Below, piece after piece: positions 37,312 through 46,917 of a stretch of 64,000 nt of DNA (positions are counted from its first letter, which is position 1; each line of letters opens with the position of its first letter). The position numbers were made by a program, and so were the translations under genes. This stretch comes from JBBROS01 sp965260935 (GTDB lineage Bacteria; Pseudomonadota; Alphaproteobacteria; Acetobacterales; Acetobacteraceae), in assembly GCA_965260935.1 (NCBI GenBank), contig OZ253374.1:3534001-3598000 (forward strand), in the 5' to 3' direction. The notes beneath the pieces were generated by a model. It searched no databases and was not told the DNA's origin. It worked only from the letters and a program-made list of their open reading frames with translations.

Positions 37312-38691
37312 CTAATTCAAGAACAGCTTGCCCGGATTCATGATCCCCCGCGGATCAATGGCTGTCTTGATCTGCCGCATCAGCGCCAGCGCCTCAGCCC
37401 CCCGTTCCTGCTCCAGGAACTCGCGCTTGCCGATGCCGACCCCATGCTCGCCACTGCAGGAGCCGCCGAGGGCCAATGCCCGAGCCACGATCTTCCGGTC
37501 AAGCTCCCACGCTTTCCCGATCCCGTCCTCCCCTTCCGGCACGAGGATTACGGTGTGGAAATTGCCGTCGCCGACGTGGCCGACGATGGGGGCCGTCAGA
37601 CCCGACGCGGCGATATCGTCCTTGGCGCCGAGGATCAGGTCGGCCAGATGCGAGATCGGCACGATCGCGTCCGTCGTGACCCCTTTATGCCCCGGCTTCA
37701 GCGCCAGCGCCGCCCAATAGCCATCGTGCCGGGCCTTCCAAAGCCGGTTGCGCTCCTCGGCATCGGTCGCCCATTGAAAGCCGCGCCCCCCATGCTCCGC
37801 GGCGATGCCTTGCGCCAACTCGGCCTGCTCGGCCACGCCGGCCGCGCTGCCGTGGAATTCCAGCAGCAAAGTCGGGCTCGCCGCGTATCCTTCCAGCTTC
37901 GAGAACGCGATGCTCGCCCCCATCTGCACGTCGTCCAGCAGCTCGATCCGCGCAATCGGGATTCCGGCCTGCAGGATGTCGATGACGCTGCCCACCGCGC
38001 CGGTCAGGCTCTCGAATTGGCAGATCGCGGCACTCATCGCCTCCGGGATGCCATGCAGCTTCAACTGGATTTCAGTGATGACGCCGAGCGTGCCTTCCGA
38101 GCCGATCATCAGGTGCGTCAGATCATATCCGGTCGAGGACTTCCGCACCCGCCCCCCGGTCTCGATCAACCGCCCGTCCGGCAACGCCACCTGCAAGCCC
38201 AGCACGTTCTCGCGGATCGTGCCGTAACGCACCGCCGCGGTGCCGCTGGCCCTGGTCGCGCACATGCCGCCGATGGTGCACTCGCTGCCGGGGTCGACGG
38301 GGAAGAACAGGCCCTGGTCGCGAAGGTGCTCGTTGAGCTGCTGCCGGGTCACGCCGGCCTCGACGCGGCAATCCATATCCTGGGCGTTGACGGCCAGCAC
38401 CTTGGTCATGCGGCTGAGATTGAGGCTGATGCCGCCGCGCACGGGCGTGACGTGGCCTTCCAGCGAGGTGCCGGCCCCGAACGGCACGGCCGGCACCCCG
38501 TGCTGGAAGCAAAAGCCGAGCACGCGCGCCGCTTCCGCCCCGGTCTCGATGAAGGCGACCGCGTCGGGCTTGACCGCGGGATGGGCGTCCTCCCCATGGC
38601 TGTGCTGCTCAAGCAGGGCCGTGTTCGTCGTGATGCGCTCGCCAAGGAACTCGCGGGCCTGGGCGATGACGGCGTCGACGGGGCGGGACAT
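37312..38691 (-). CDS. FAD-linked oxidase, D-lactate dehydrogenase/GlcD-like
   Basis: A 459-residue flavoprotein of the GlcD/LDHD family that oxidises 2-hydroxy acids such as D-lactate or glycolate. The FAD-binding PCMH domain has VPAVPFGAGTSLEGHVTPVR, the conserved GSECTIGGMCATRASGTAAV region and YDLTHLMIGSEGTLGVITEI. The C-terminal domain ends GGSCSGEHGVGIGKREFL with conserved active-site His, then DPRGIMNPGKLF. The start is set by AGGAGG six bases upstream. Whether the electron acceptor is cytochrome c or quinone is not visible. It is divergent from the flippase gene. Confidence 0.9.
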   Translation of the reverse strand: MSRPVDAVIAQAREFLGERITTNTALLEQHSHGEDAHPAVKPDAVAFIETGAEAARVLGFCFQHGVPAVPFGAGTSLEGHVTPVRGGISLNLSRMTKVLAVNAQDMDCRVEAGVTRQQLNEHLRDQGLFFPVDPGSECTIGGMCATRASGTAAVRYGTIRENVLGLQVALPDGRLIETGGRVRKSSTGYDLTHLMIGSEGTLGVITEIQLKLHGIPEAMSAAICQFESLTGAVGSVIDILQAGIPIARIELLDDVQMGASIAFSKLEGYAASPTLLLEFHGSAAGVAEQAELAQGIAAEHGGRGFQWATDAEERNRLWKARHDGYWAALALKPGHKGVTTDAIVPISHLADLILGAKDDIAASGLTAPIVGHVGDGNFHTVILVPEGEDGIGKAWELDRKIVARALALGGSCSGEHGVGIGKREFLEQERGAEALALMRQIKTAIDPRGIMNPGKLFLN

Positions 38692-38750
38692 AGGCGACCT
38701 CCTGCAATGGTTCGATAAGGCGTTGGTCAAAGCCGGCGGAGCATGGACGT

Positions 38751-40319
38751 GTGCCAGGGCTTGCCTCACCCTTACCAGACCAGATAGGCACGGCTTCGCT
38801 CTCGGAGAACCTCGAATTGCCGACCGTGCCAAATTTGGGCCGCAGCACCGCGAGTGGGTTCCTCTGGCTCATGCTGCAAAGCCTGAGCGGACGCCTGACC
38901 AGTTTCTTCAGCCAGTTGGTGCTCGCCAAGCTGCTCATGCCGGAGGCGTTCGGCCAAATCGGCCTGGCGATGACGGTGTCCACCCTGGTCAACGCCTGCA
39001 TCAGCTTCGGCGTGGACGACATCCTGCTGCAGCGCCTGCGCAACATCCGGCTCTGGGTCGCGCCCGCGTTCTGGGCCAGCTTCGGCCTCGCCGTGGCCGG
39101 CATGTTGGCGATGCTCGCCGCCGCCCCGCTGGCCGCCTATGTCTACGGCAGCCCGGCCCTCCTCGGCCTCATCGTCGTCCAGAGCATCGCCCTGCCGCTC
39201 GGCGCGCTGTCCACGGTGCCCGCCACCAAGCTGCGCGCCGAGATGAACTTCCGCTACCTCGCCCTCTACAACGGCCTCGAGACGGTCGGCGTCCAGCTCG
39301 CCTCCGTCATCCTCGCCGCGCTGGACTTCGGGGCCTACAGCTTCGTGTTGCCCATCCCCGTCGCCGCCCTCGTCAAGATCATCGTCCTCTGGCGCAAGGC
39401 CCCGGCCCGGCTGCGCGTCCCGATCAAGCCGGTGCAGTTCCGCTACATCCTCGGCAACGGCTCCATCGTGTTCGCGTCGCGCATCGTCATCGAGGCGGTG
39501 AACCAGGGCGACTACATGGTGCTCGGCCTGCTCGCGACCGAATCGGTCGTCGGCGTCTACTACTTCGCCTTCCGCCTCGCCGCCCAGCCGATCCGGATGC
39601 TGGCCGGCAACTTCGGCGCCGTGCTGTTCCCCGCGCTCACGCAGCTCCGCGGCGACCCGGCCCGCCAGGAGCAGGCCGCCCTCCAAGCCGCCCGCATCCT
39701 CGCCTACACGGTAACCCCCGTCTGCTTCGTCCAGGCCGCCTTCGCCAGCCCCGTGCTGCACCTGATGTTCGGCGAGCGCTGGGCGGGGTCCATTCCGCTC
39801 GTCCAGGTGCTGAGCCTCGGCCTGCCCGGCGACGCCATCGCCTGGATCGCCGGCGCCCTGCTCGTCGCCCGCAAGGAGTTCTGGCGCGACTTCGTCTACC
39901 TGGCCTCGTTCGCAGTGCCGTTCTTCGCTTTCGTCGCCATGGGCGCCTATCTCGGCTCCGCGCTGGGCGTCGCGGTCGCGGTCGCACTCTATTACGCGCT
40001 GGTGAAGCCGGCGAACTCCTGGCTGGTGTTTCGGCACTCAATGCGCGCGGCAGACTTCCTGCACATCTACATCTGGCCCTCCATCCTCGCCGGCATCGCC
40101 ATCGGGGCCGCCTACGCGTGTTCCAAGCTGCCCGGCCTCGACGGCGCGCTGCTGGCCCAGGTCGCCGTGATCGCAGTCCTCAGCCCGCTGGCCTACCTGG
40201 TGCTGCTCCGCCTGCTGGTGCCCGACGTGCTGCGCGAAATCCTGAACCGGTTCCCGGTCGATGCGATGCTGCGCCGCGTGGCCGTGCGGCTGTTCGGGCG
40301 CCGGGCGGCGGAGGGATAG
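38751..40319 (+). CDS. Wzx-type polysaccharide flippase
   Basis: A 522-residue membrane protein of the lipopolysaccharide/oligosaccharide flippase (MOP) family with about 14 hydrophobic segments. The N-terminus STASGFLWLMLQSLSGRLTS and the LAKLLMPEAFGQIGLAMTV loop are characteristic, as is the QGDYMVLGLLATESVVGVYY segment in the middle. Flippases move undecaprenyl-linked sugar units across the inner membrane. The GTG start is the first in frame. It opens the polysaccharide gene region that continues to 49 kb. Confidence 0.87.
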   Translation: MPGLASPLPDQIGTASLSENLELPTVPNLGRSTASGFLWLMLQSLSGRLTSFFSQLVLAKLLMPEAFGQIGLAMTVSTLVNACISFGVDDILLQRLRNIRLWVAPAFWASFGLAVAGMLAMLAAAPLAAYVYGSPALLGLIVVQSIALPLGALSTVPATKLRAEMNFRYLALYNGLETVGVQLASVILAALDFGAYSFVLPIPVAALVKIIVLWRKAPARLRVPIKPVQFRYILGNGSIVFASRIVIEAVNQGDYMVLGLLATESVVGVYYFAFRLAAQPIRMLAGNFGAVLFPALTQLRGDPARQEQAALQAARILAYTVTPVCFVQAAFASPVLHLMFGERWAGSIPLVQVLSLGLPGDAIAWIAGALLVARKEFWRDFVYLASFAVPFFAFVAMGAYLGSALGVAVAVALYYALVKPANSWLVFRHSMRAADFLHIYIWPSILAGIAIGAAYACSKLPGLDGALLAQVAVIAVLSPLAYLVLLRLLVPDVLREILNRFPVDAMLRRVAVRLFGRRAAEG

Positions 40320-40395
40320 ATTTCTGTTTTGCGGGTTTTTGCGGAAAGCCAATTAGGATTTGTCTATAAGAACCTCGTGCTTCGAGAACCCGCCC

Positions 40396-41106
40396 TCAAG
40401 GGATTGAGTAAGGTTCGGCTGGTTGAGTGCTGTAGGTTGGATCGGATAGAGCCTTAATGATCGCATCGTGAGGTAGGCTTACCTCGTCACTGAACCGAAA
40501 GAAAACGTAGCCAGATACGCTGATATTAAAACAAAGCTCGGGAAGGTCATGCGGGTCACGAGGAAGCGGCAGGAACTTATGGTCCCTGCCATCGAATTGG
40601 CCCCGCTTTGTCAGCATCACGCTATCAAGCTTAATGGGCGCTTCATAGACGAATAAACCGTCGGGCGTGGGATGAAGGAAAGGCTGGGGCGGTACGGACG
40701 GGTCTTTTTTCAAGACTCCATGTTCTATATAGTCGTTCCCGTAAGCGATGCGATCAGTCGTCCACCCGTCTTCCGTGTAGACGGGACGAGCCGAAACGAG
40801 GGCTGACCTGTCCCCACATAGGGTCAACCAGAGAGACGGCCCACTGGCATCGTTGCGTTCTTGAAGTCGGAATAGGTTCCGTTTGGTGGCAAACCGCAGC
40901 TTGAGTTCGCCTGGCTTGTAGCTAATACGGTAAAACTTTCTACTTCCTTCGGTAATCTGCGCCCCGCCTTCGGTTGGCTTACTAAGAGAGATAAAGGTTA
41001 AGTCCGGAACGCCGCAGTTGAAAGTGCAGCAGCCTGCGCAGAGCGCGCCAAGCGCACTAGAGAAAAGAATTTGTTTTAACAGTGATAACCACCCCGTTTG
41101 GATCAT
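40396..41106 (-). CDS. Putative exported lipoprotein-like protein, unknown function
   Basis: A 236-residue product from the ATG at MIQTGWLSLLKQILF, followed by a hydrophobic segment and a Cys pair in ALGALCAGCCTF. This resembles a lipoprotein signal, although the residue at -3 is not ideal. The mature part is beta-rich with no family I recognise (FYRISYKPGELKLRFATKR, DGLFVYEAPIKLDSVML). Base composition is visibly lower in GC than the flanking glycosylation genes, which suggests acquisition. An upstream reading to 41352 is open but overlaps the GT9 gene region and looks non-coding. Confidence 0.6.
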   Translation of the reverse strand: MIQTGWLSLLKQILFSSALGALCAGCCTFNCGVPDLTFISLSKPTEGGAQITEGSRKFYRISYKPGELKLRFATKRNLFRLQERNDASGPSLWLTLCGDRSALVSARPVYTEDGWTTDRIAYGNDYIEHGVLKKDPSVPPQPFLHPTPDGLFVYEAPIKLDSVMLTKRGQFDGRDHKFLPLPRDPHDLPELCFNISVSGYVFFRFSDEVSLPHDAIIKALSDPTYSTQPAEPYSIP

Positions 41107-41261
41107 TGCTTTCGCTTGCTGGACTGCTCCTCGGCAAGAGTCGCTGTTTTCCGCTTGTGAAGCAAAGCCGCTTTCTTCCGCGTCGAAGTGAAGCTCTGAC
41201 GCACCCGGCGCGGGAAACACCTGCCGGGCCGGTTCAAGAACTGCCGAGGTGGCATCAAAGA

Positions 41262-42224
41262 TCAAGCCGCCTGAACCTCGTTTGCCTCGATTCCCGCCCA
41301 TATCCGCTCCACCGCCCGAGCCACCTGCTCCGGCGCGATGGCGTGCAGGCACTTCAGGTCAAACGGGCAAGGCTCCCGCAGCCAGCACGGCGAGCACGGC
41401 ACCGGCGTATAGAACTCGACATTCCCCGGGTAATGCGCGTTCAGCGCGTGCTCGTAGCCCCCGATGATCGCCACCGACGGCGTGCCGGCAGCGGCTGCAA
41501 TGTGCATCGGCCCCGACACCGGCCCCACGTAGAGGTCGGCCGCAGCGACCGCCGCCGCCATCTCCGAGACCGATGTCTTCCCCCGCAGGTCAACGTAACT
41601 GCCGGGCGGCACGGCCTGCTCCCCAGCCATGATGTCGCCGATCTCGATCACCGTTCCGAGCTTGCCAAGCCGCTCGTTCAGCGCCGCCCAGGACGCGTCC
41701 GGCCAATCCTTGTTCGGCGTGAACCGGCTGGCCCGGCGCAGGATCAGGCAATGCGGCCGGGGCAGCCCGCGCCAAGCCTCCCGGTATCGCTCCGTCAAAG
41801 CCGCATCGACGACGCAATCCGGCCGCGTGTCGGTGACGTCGACGCCGAGCCGGTCGCCCATCAGCCGCGCGATATGCACGTTCGACGGCACGATGTCGGT
41901 GTACTCGACGAACAGGTGCTCCGCCGGCAACTCCGCATACGGCAGCACCTCGTCGAGGTACGGCAACCCCTGCACCAGCATCGGGAACTTGGTGAAGAAC
42001 CGCAGCCGCAACGCCGGGTTCAGCCGCTTCAGCTCCCGCAGCGCGGGCGTCAGCATGATGATGTCGCCAATACCGGCATCCCGCGCGACGTTCAACGTCT
42101 GCCGCCGCCCCGGCCTGCGCCACGGATAAGGATACAGGCAGGCGCGCGCCAGCCACCCGGACCGCGCCAGGATCGGCTGCCGCACCCGGGCACGGAACCT
42201 GTCCCGAAAGAAAGCCCGGTTCAT
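41262..42224 (-). CDS. Glycosyltransferase family 9 (heptosyltransferase-like)
   Basis: A 320-residue GT-B glycosyltransferase of family 9, which transfers heptose from ADP-heptose to LPS core acceptors. Visible motifs are ARDAGIGDIIMLTPALRELK near the N-terminus, PNKDWPDASWAAL, and the donor-site segment DLYVGPVSGPMHIAAAAGTP. A Cys-rich CSPCWLREPCPFDLKCL lies near the C-terminus, as in many GT9 proteins. The start ATG overlaps the stop of the epimerase gene (ATGA). It is the third gene of the coupled hldE operon, which supports heptose as donor sugar. Confidence 0.88.
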   Translation of the reverse strand: MNRAFFRDRFRARVRQPILARSGWLARACLYPYPWRRPGRRQTLNVARDAGIGDIIMLTPALRELKRLNPALRLRFFTKFPMLVQGLPYLDEVLPYAELPAEHLFVEYTDIVPSNVHIARLMGDRLGVDVTDTRPDCVVDAALTERYREAWRGLPRPHCLILRRASRFTPNKDWPDASWAALNERLGKLGTVIEIGDIMAGEQAVPPGSYVDLRGKTSVSEMAAAVAAADLYVGPVSGPMHIAAAAGTPSVAIIGGYEHALNAHYPGNVEFYTPVPCSPCWLREPCPFDLKCLHAIAPEQVARAVERIWAGIEANEVQAA

Positions 42225-43384
42225 GCCGCCCTCGTCTCCCCGGCTAAATCCGCCAGCTCCGCATAGGCCATGAACAGATGATAAAACGAGCTGGTCGGTA
42301 TCTTGGTCGCCGCCGGCTTGCCCTCTACGTCGAGCTGGTCCACCCAGGCGCCGCTCGGGCATCCCTGGAGGAACCGCATCCCGATGTTGCGGGCAACCGG
42401 CACGATCGCCTCGCTCTCCGCAAGGCCCTGCCGCGCCATGGCGACATGCGCCTTCAGCGCCTCCGCCTGCGGCCACAGCCGGCTCGCCCGGCTGCGCACC
42501 GACCCGTCCCGCCCGACCGCGTCCCACACCAACCCGGTCCGCGCATCGGTGCCCGCCTCCCGCGCGAACGAATACAGCCGCCCGGCCTGCGCCGGCAACG
42601 GCCCGCCGCTACGGCGCGCGTAGCGGTCCAGCAGCCACACCCATTCGTAGTGATGCCCAGGCTCGACCAGCGTTCCCGCATCGCCGGAGGCAAGCGACCA
42701 ATCGTCCGCGAAGAATTCGCCCAGCGTCCCGCTCTTCGCATCGAACAGATGCTCCTGGAACAACGCCGCCAACTCGCCCGCCAGGTCCATGTAAGCCGCG
42801 CCGCCCGCTGTGTCATGCAATGCGAGCGCCGCCTCCAGCAGGTGCATGTGCGGGTTCTGCTGCCGCGGCCCCGGCTCCGCCGGCACGGCGTTCAAGTAGC
42901 CCGCAACCGGCCCCCGCATCGACGACCGGATGAAATCAACCGTCCGCCGCGCCCGCTGCAACGGCTCCTCAAGCCCGGTCAGCCGCGCATACCAAGCCAG
43001 CGCGAACAGCACGAAGGCGAGGTCGTAAAGGTCGGCCGCCGGGTCAATCACGTCGCCCGGCCGCGACAGCATCCGTGCCCAGCTCCCATCCTCTCGCTGC
43101 CCTTGCCGGGTGATGAACCCGTACCCGTCGCGCGCCAGCCGCTCCCCCTCCGCCCAGCCCAGCAGCGCCGCGTGCGAGAACACGTAGATCTGCCGCGCCT
43201 GCACCCGCATCCGCTTGAACGGCACGTCCGCCCGCACGCCGTCCAGCCTCAGGTGCTCGCAAGCCCCCCGCCCCGCCCCGTCATGCCCGGCCGCGCCCCA
43301 GAACGGCAAAGCCTGCCCGAATATCCAATCCCGGAACGCCGCATGGGCCGAAGCCACGTCGCGCACGGCGGAGAACCCGTTCAT
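42221..43384 (-). CDS. AGE-family sugar epimerase/isomerase
   Basis: A 387-residue (alpha/alpha)6-barrel enzyme of the N-acylglucosamine 2-epimerase family, which interconverts aldoses/ketoses or 2-epimers. Conserved pieces include RQIYVFSHAALLGWAEGER, NPHMHLLEAALALHD with the catalytic-type His, and the PGHHYEWVWLLDRYARRSG motif. It starts within the stop codon of hldE and ends within the start of the GT9 gene (ATGA both times). That tight coupling suggests a step in making or modifying the heptose or mannose unit used by the transferase; the actual substrate is unknown. Confidence 0.85.
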   Translation of the reverse strand: MNGFSAVRDVASAHAAFRDWIFGQALPFWGAAGHDGAGRGACEHLRLDGVRADVPFKRMRVQARQIYVFSHAALLGWAEGERLARDGYGFITRQGQREDGSWARMLSRPGDVIDPAADLYDLAFVLFALAWYARLTGLEEPLQRARRTVDFIRSSMRGPVAGYLNAVPAEPGPRQQNPHMHLLEAALALHDTAGGAAYMDLAGELAALFQEHLFDAKSGTLGEFFADDWSLASGDAGTLVEPGHHYEWVWLLDRYARRSGGPLPAQAGRLYSFAREAGTDARTGLVWDAVGRDGSVRSRASRLWPQAEALKAHVAMARQGLAESEAIVPVARNIGMRFLQGCPSGAWVDQLDVEGKPAATKIPTSSFYHLFMAYAELADLAGETRAA

Positions 43385-44847
43385 CCTGGCGCCGCCGCCT
43401 GCATCCGCTTGATCGTCCCGGTCGTCGATTGCTCTGGCACCAGCGCCGCCAGCACCACCCGCCCCCCCGCCGCCTGCACCACGTCGGCGCCCACCACCGC
43501 ATCGACGGTATAGTCCGCCCCTTTCACCAGCACCGACGGCAGCAGGGCTCGGATCAGCTCGATCGGCGTCTCCTCGTCGAACCCGAGCACGCAATCCACG
43601 TAGCGGATCGCCGCGATCACCATCGCCCGCTCCTCCAGCCCGTTCACCGGACGCGTCGGCCCTTTCAGCCGCCGCACGCTGGCATCGGTGTTCAGCGCCA
43701 CGACCAGCCGGTCGCACTCGCCGCGCGCCTGCGCCAGCAGCGCCACGTGCCCCGGATGCAGCACGTCGAAGCACCCGTTGGTGAACCCCACCACCAGCCC
43801 CTGCTGCTTCCACCGCGTCACCAAGTCACTGACCCGCTCCAGCGGCTGCAAGCCCGGCACGCTTGCCGCCCCCTGCTCCACGTCCTGCGCCCGCAGCTCG
43901 CGCATCACCTCCGCCACCGTCGCCGTCGCCGTGCCGAGCTTGCTCACCACCACGCTCGCCGCCGCGTTGGCCACGTGCATCGCCTGCGCCAAGGACCGCC
44001 CGGCCGCGTGGCACAGCGCCATGGTGGCGATCACGGTATCCCCGGCGCCCGACACGTCGAACACCTCCCGCGCCCGCGCCGGCGCCGAATGGACCTCGCC
44101 CGAAGCCTCGACCAGCATCATGCCCTTCTCCGACCGGGTCGCGAGGATCGCCCCCGCCTCCGCGTCCGCCAGCACGCGCCGGGCCGCCTCCACGATGTCC
44201 CGCTCCTCGCCGAGCACGGCGCCCGACGCCGCCGACAACTCGCGGACGTTGGGCGTGATGCAGGCCGCGCCGCGGTAAAGCGAGAAGTCCCGCGATTTTG
44301 GATCGACGAACACCGGCACGCCGGCCGCGCGAGCCAAGCCGATCAGCTCCGGAATCGAGGCCGCGTTCAGCATCCCTTTGCCGTAATCCGACAGCACCAC
44401 CGCCCCGACGTGCCTGATCGACGCCCGCACCGCGTCCAGCACGTCCCCCCGCTCGCGCGCGGTCGCCGGCATCGGGTTCTCCTCGTCGGTGCGCATGACC
44501 TGCTGGTTGGCGGCGACATACCGCGTTTTGCAAATGGTCGGGCGGCTGTCGGTCTCGACGCAAGCTGCGGTAACGCCGGGCAATGCCGCAAGCTGCGCCC
44601 GGACCGCATCGCCCGCCGCGTCCCGCCCCAGCATCCCCACCAGGATCGCCCGCCCGCCGAGCGAGGCCACGTTGTTCGCCACGTTGCCCGCCCCGCCCAG
44701 CATCTCGCGCACCTGCTTCAGCCGCAGCACCGGCACCGGCGCCTCGGGCGAGATCCGCTCCATGTCGCTGTAGCAGAAGCGGTCGAGCATCAGGTCGCCG
44801 ACGCAGAGCACCGAAACGCCCGTGAAATCCATGCTGTGGCTGGTCAT
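43381..44847 (-). CDS. hldE: Bifunctional heptose-7-phosphate kinase/heptose-1-phosphate adenylyltransferase
   Basis: HldE phosphorylates D-glycero-beta-D-manno-heptose 7-phosphate at C1 and later adenylates the 1-phosphate to ADP-heptose for the LPS core. The 488-residue product has both halves. The ribokinase-type kinase (about 1-310) shows VLCVGDLMLDRF, LGGAGNVANNVASLG and FDVSGAGDTVIATMAL; the nucleotidyltransferase (about 340-480) shows VVGFTNGCFDVLHPGHVALL with the HxGH motif. gmhA, gmhB and hldD are not in the window. It leads the coupled hldE-epimerase-GT9 operon. Confidence 0.95.
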   Translation of the reverse strand: MTSHSMDFTGVSVLCVGDLMLDRFCYSDMERISPEAPVPVLRLKQVREMLGGAGNVANNVASLGGRAILVGMLGRDAAGDAVRAQLAALPGVTAACVETDSRPTICKTRYVAANQQVMRTDEENPMPATARERGDVLDAVRASIRHVGAVVLSDYGKGMLNAASIPELIGLARAAGVPVFVDPKSRDFSLYRGAACITPNVRELSAASGAVLGEERDIVEAARRVLADAEAGAILATRSEKGMMLVEASGEVHSAPARAREVFDVSGAGDTVIATMALCHAAGRSLAQAMHVANAAASVVVSKLGTATATVAEVMRELRAQDVEQGAASVPGLQPLERVSDLVTRWKQQGLVVGFTNGCFDVLHPGHVALLAQARGECDRLVVALNTDASVRRLKGPTRPVNGLEERAMVIAAIRYVDCVLGFDEETPIELIRALLPSVLVKGADYTVDAVVGADVVQAAGGRVVLAALVPEQSTTGTIKRMQAAAPG

Positions 44848-44908
44848 GGCGCGAGCTTTACCGCTCCTGCCCCGCGCTGGCCACGGCTGCGCACCTCCGG
44901 AGCATCGC

Positions 44909-45823
44909 TCAAGCCTGGGCCCATGCCGCGATCCGCCGTTTCACCGCTGGCACGATACGCCGGTGCAACGCGGGCTGCGGCGCGGGGGCTGGCTGGGCCG
45001 CAAACCGGCCTGGACCATGCCTTTCACCGCCGGCGCCCGGCTTCGCGCCCATGGCCCCAAGCCGGAACGGCTCGCCCAGCATGTGCAGCCACAGCCGCTC
45101 CAGGATATAGCCGTAAGTCTGGTGCCCGTTCGCCGCCTCAAGCGCCAGTTCCAGGCTCCGTCGCGGCAGGCGGGCCAGCAGGTCCCGCCGCGCCGCGAAC
45201 ATCGCGCCGTAAGCGAAGCAGCCGACCAGGTGCGCCTCGGCCGCCCGCGCCAGCTCATCCCACTCGCAGCGGCGGAAAAAGTCGGCCGCGAGATTGCTCC
45301 CGCCCGGCAGGCCGTGCAGGCGCGCGTAATCGTCCGCGACCCGCTTCGTGCCCGGGTCGAAGAACTGCAACGGCCCCCAAGTGGACAAGGAGAACAGCTC
45401 CGGGCGCACCCGCGCGCCCTCTACGAACGCACCGGTTTCCCGCGCCAGCAAGTCGGGCGGCGGCATCTCCTCGGCCCCGATCCACCGCCAGGAGAGCGGC
45501 TGCAGCGCCTGCCACTGCGCACGAGCCCCGAGCAATTGGATGATGTCGGGGCTATGCTCGAACGGGTTGCCCTGCAGGAACACGGTATAGCCGTCCGCCG
45601 CTACTTCCTGGCCGAGCATATGGCGCAGGAAAGTATCGGACTCGCGCCCGCTGTTCCGCAACGCGGCGATCCGGTCGGCGCGGCGTAGCACCGGGTCCGA
45701 CGTGATCGGCCCGCCTTTGTTATAGATCACGACCCGGAACGCGCGCGGGATCTCGGCCACCCACTCCAGGTTCTCCGAATAGCGGGCAATGACGACCTCA
45801 TCCTGCATCGGCAAGCGTTCCAT
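44909..45823 (-). CDS. DUF3431-like protein in polysaccharide cluster
   Basis: A 304-residue soluble protein resembling DUF3431 proteins, which occur in glycan gene clusters and are thought to be glycosyltransferase-like. The start EVVIARYSENLEWVAEIPRA and the RVVIYNKGG, GRESDTFLRHMLG and TVFLQGNPFEHSPDII segments fit that family. I took the ATG 12 bases after the DUF707 stop; ATG at 45808 is the alternative. The C-terminal 50 residues are Pro/Ala-rich and probably disordered. The specific reaction is unknown. Confidence 0.72.
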   Translation of the reverse strand: MERLPMQDEVVIARYSENLEWVAEIPRAFRVVIYNKGGPITSDPVLRRADRIAALRNSGRESDTFLRHMLGQEVAADGYTVFLQGNPFEHSPDIIQLLGARAQWQALQPLSWRWIGAEEMPPPDLLARETGAFVEGARVRPELFSLSTWGPLQFFDPGTKRVADDYARLHGLPGGSNLAADFFRRCEWDELARAAEAHLVGCFAYGAMFAARRDLLARLPRRSLELALEAANGHQTYGYILERLWLHMLGEPFRLGAMGAKPGAGGERHGPGRFAAQPAPAPQPALHRRIVPAVKRRIAAWAQA

Positions 45824-45835
45824 CAACGTCTTGAT

Positions 45836-46684
45836 TTACCGGAACGGGCTTTTCACCAATTTGGCGATCTGGATCAGCAGCGGCCAGCGTGCCGGCGACT
45901 CGATCAAGGCTTGCGAGTAGCCCAGAACCAGGAACGCGACGAAGAACGGCGTCAGCCGGTTGATCTCCTTGACCTCGCCGGACTTCAGCACCACCCGGTG
46001 AATCTCGATCTGCGTCTTATTGATGCCATGCGCCTCGACGAACCGCTCCAGCTCGTCGCGCGGCGACAGGCCTTTGGCGCGCATCGCGTCGTAATTGGGG
46101 CCGCCGAGCGGGCGGGTGTGGTGGACCGACACGTCGTCGACGATGGCGATCCCGGACTCCGGGTTCGGCACCAGCCGCGGCCACAGCCAATCGATGCCCC
46201 AGCCGCTCTGCGTGCTGTTGAACGTGCCGACGAGCTTGCGCAGGCAATCGGCACTGAAGCACGGCGCCATGACCTCGACGAAATTCGTGTAGCGGATCCG
46301 GCTCCATGAGTTGTTCAGCACCAGAGGATGCGTGACCGGGCTGCGGGCCGTCAGCGACGGCTGCGCCAACTCGAGGCCGTTCGCCTGACATATGTCGAAA
46401 AAGCGGTTGATGTCGGCCTTCGTCATCGCAAGGTCGTCATCCGGAAACCAGATATACGCGTAATCGTGCACGAACTCTGGATGTTCCATAACCAGCGCCT
46501 GCAACGGCGGCCATTTCGGCCCCTTGCTGTCGATCCGGCAGACATCCTCGTCGCGGTAAATATCGGGGTCGTCCCCGAAATAGTTGACCACCAGGTCCCA
46601 GTTGCGCGGCCCCGCCCCGGCAAGCCACTGCGGATGCAGCGACTTGTTGCCGGCACGGACGATAACCAGGTTGTCCCGTTTCAC
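45836..46684 (-). CDS. DUF707 family protein (putative glycosyltransferase)
   Basis: A 282-residue protein of the DUF707 type. The N-terminus NLVIVRAGNKSLHPQWLAG, the YIWFPDDDLAMTKADINRFF acidic motif (DDD, reminiscent of a GT-A metal site) and SGWGIDWLWPRL are characteristic. Such proteins are often found with glycan genes and are suspected transferases. The start codon is GTG. It is divergent from glf (233 bases apart) and followed directly by the DUF3431-like gene on the same strand, so the two are likely co-transcribed. Confidence 0.82.
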   Translation of the reverse strand: MKRDNLVIVRAGNKSLHPQWLAGAGPRNWDLVVNYFGDDPDIYRDEDVCRIDSKGPKWPPLQALVMEHPEFVHDYAYIWFPDDDLAMTKADINRFFDICQANGLELAQPSLTARSPVTHPLVLNNSWSRIRYTNFVEVMAPCFSADCLRKLVGTFNSTQSGWGIDWLWPRLVPNPESGIAIVDDVSVHHTRPLGGPNYDAMRAKGLSPRDELERFVEAHGINKTQIEIHRVVLKSGEVKEINRLTPFFVAFLVLGYSQALIESPARWPLLIQIAKLVKSPFR

Positions 46685-46917
46685 CGTGCCGCTCCAGCTA
46701 AGAGAAGGCTCAGGAGGTCGATTTGCATAGGATCCGTCCGCATCCGATCAACAACACCCCAGCCACTCGCGGCCAGGGCTTCCTTATTATTGTGCAATGC
46801 AATATGTTGAGCAACATTCGCGTTGCGAGACGCTGCTGCCGAGATTTGTCTGGCGGCGCGATCGGCAAGGCTCGTTGAACAGGCCCAGGCAAACCGCTTG
46901 CGGAGAGGAGCATAGAC

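Noticed and set aside
38240..40369. 709-codon plus-strand frame overlapping the FAD-oxidase and flippase genes
   Set aside because: It runs out of frame through the flippase gene and antisense through the oxidase gene, with Pro/Arg-rich nonsense composition.
43429..45543. 704-codon plus-strand frame opposite hldE
   Set aside because: Antisense shadow of hldE and the DUF3431-like gene, rich in His, Arg and Pro.
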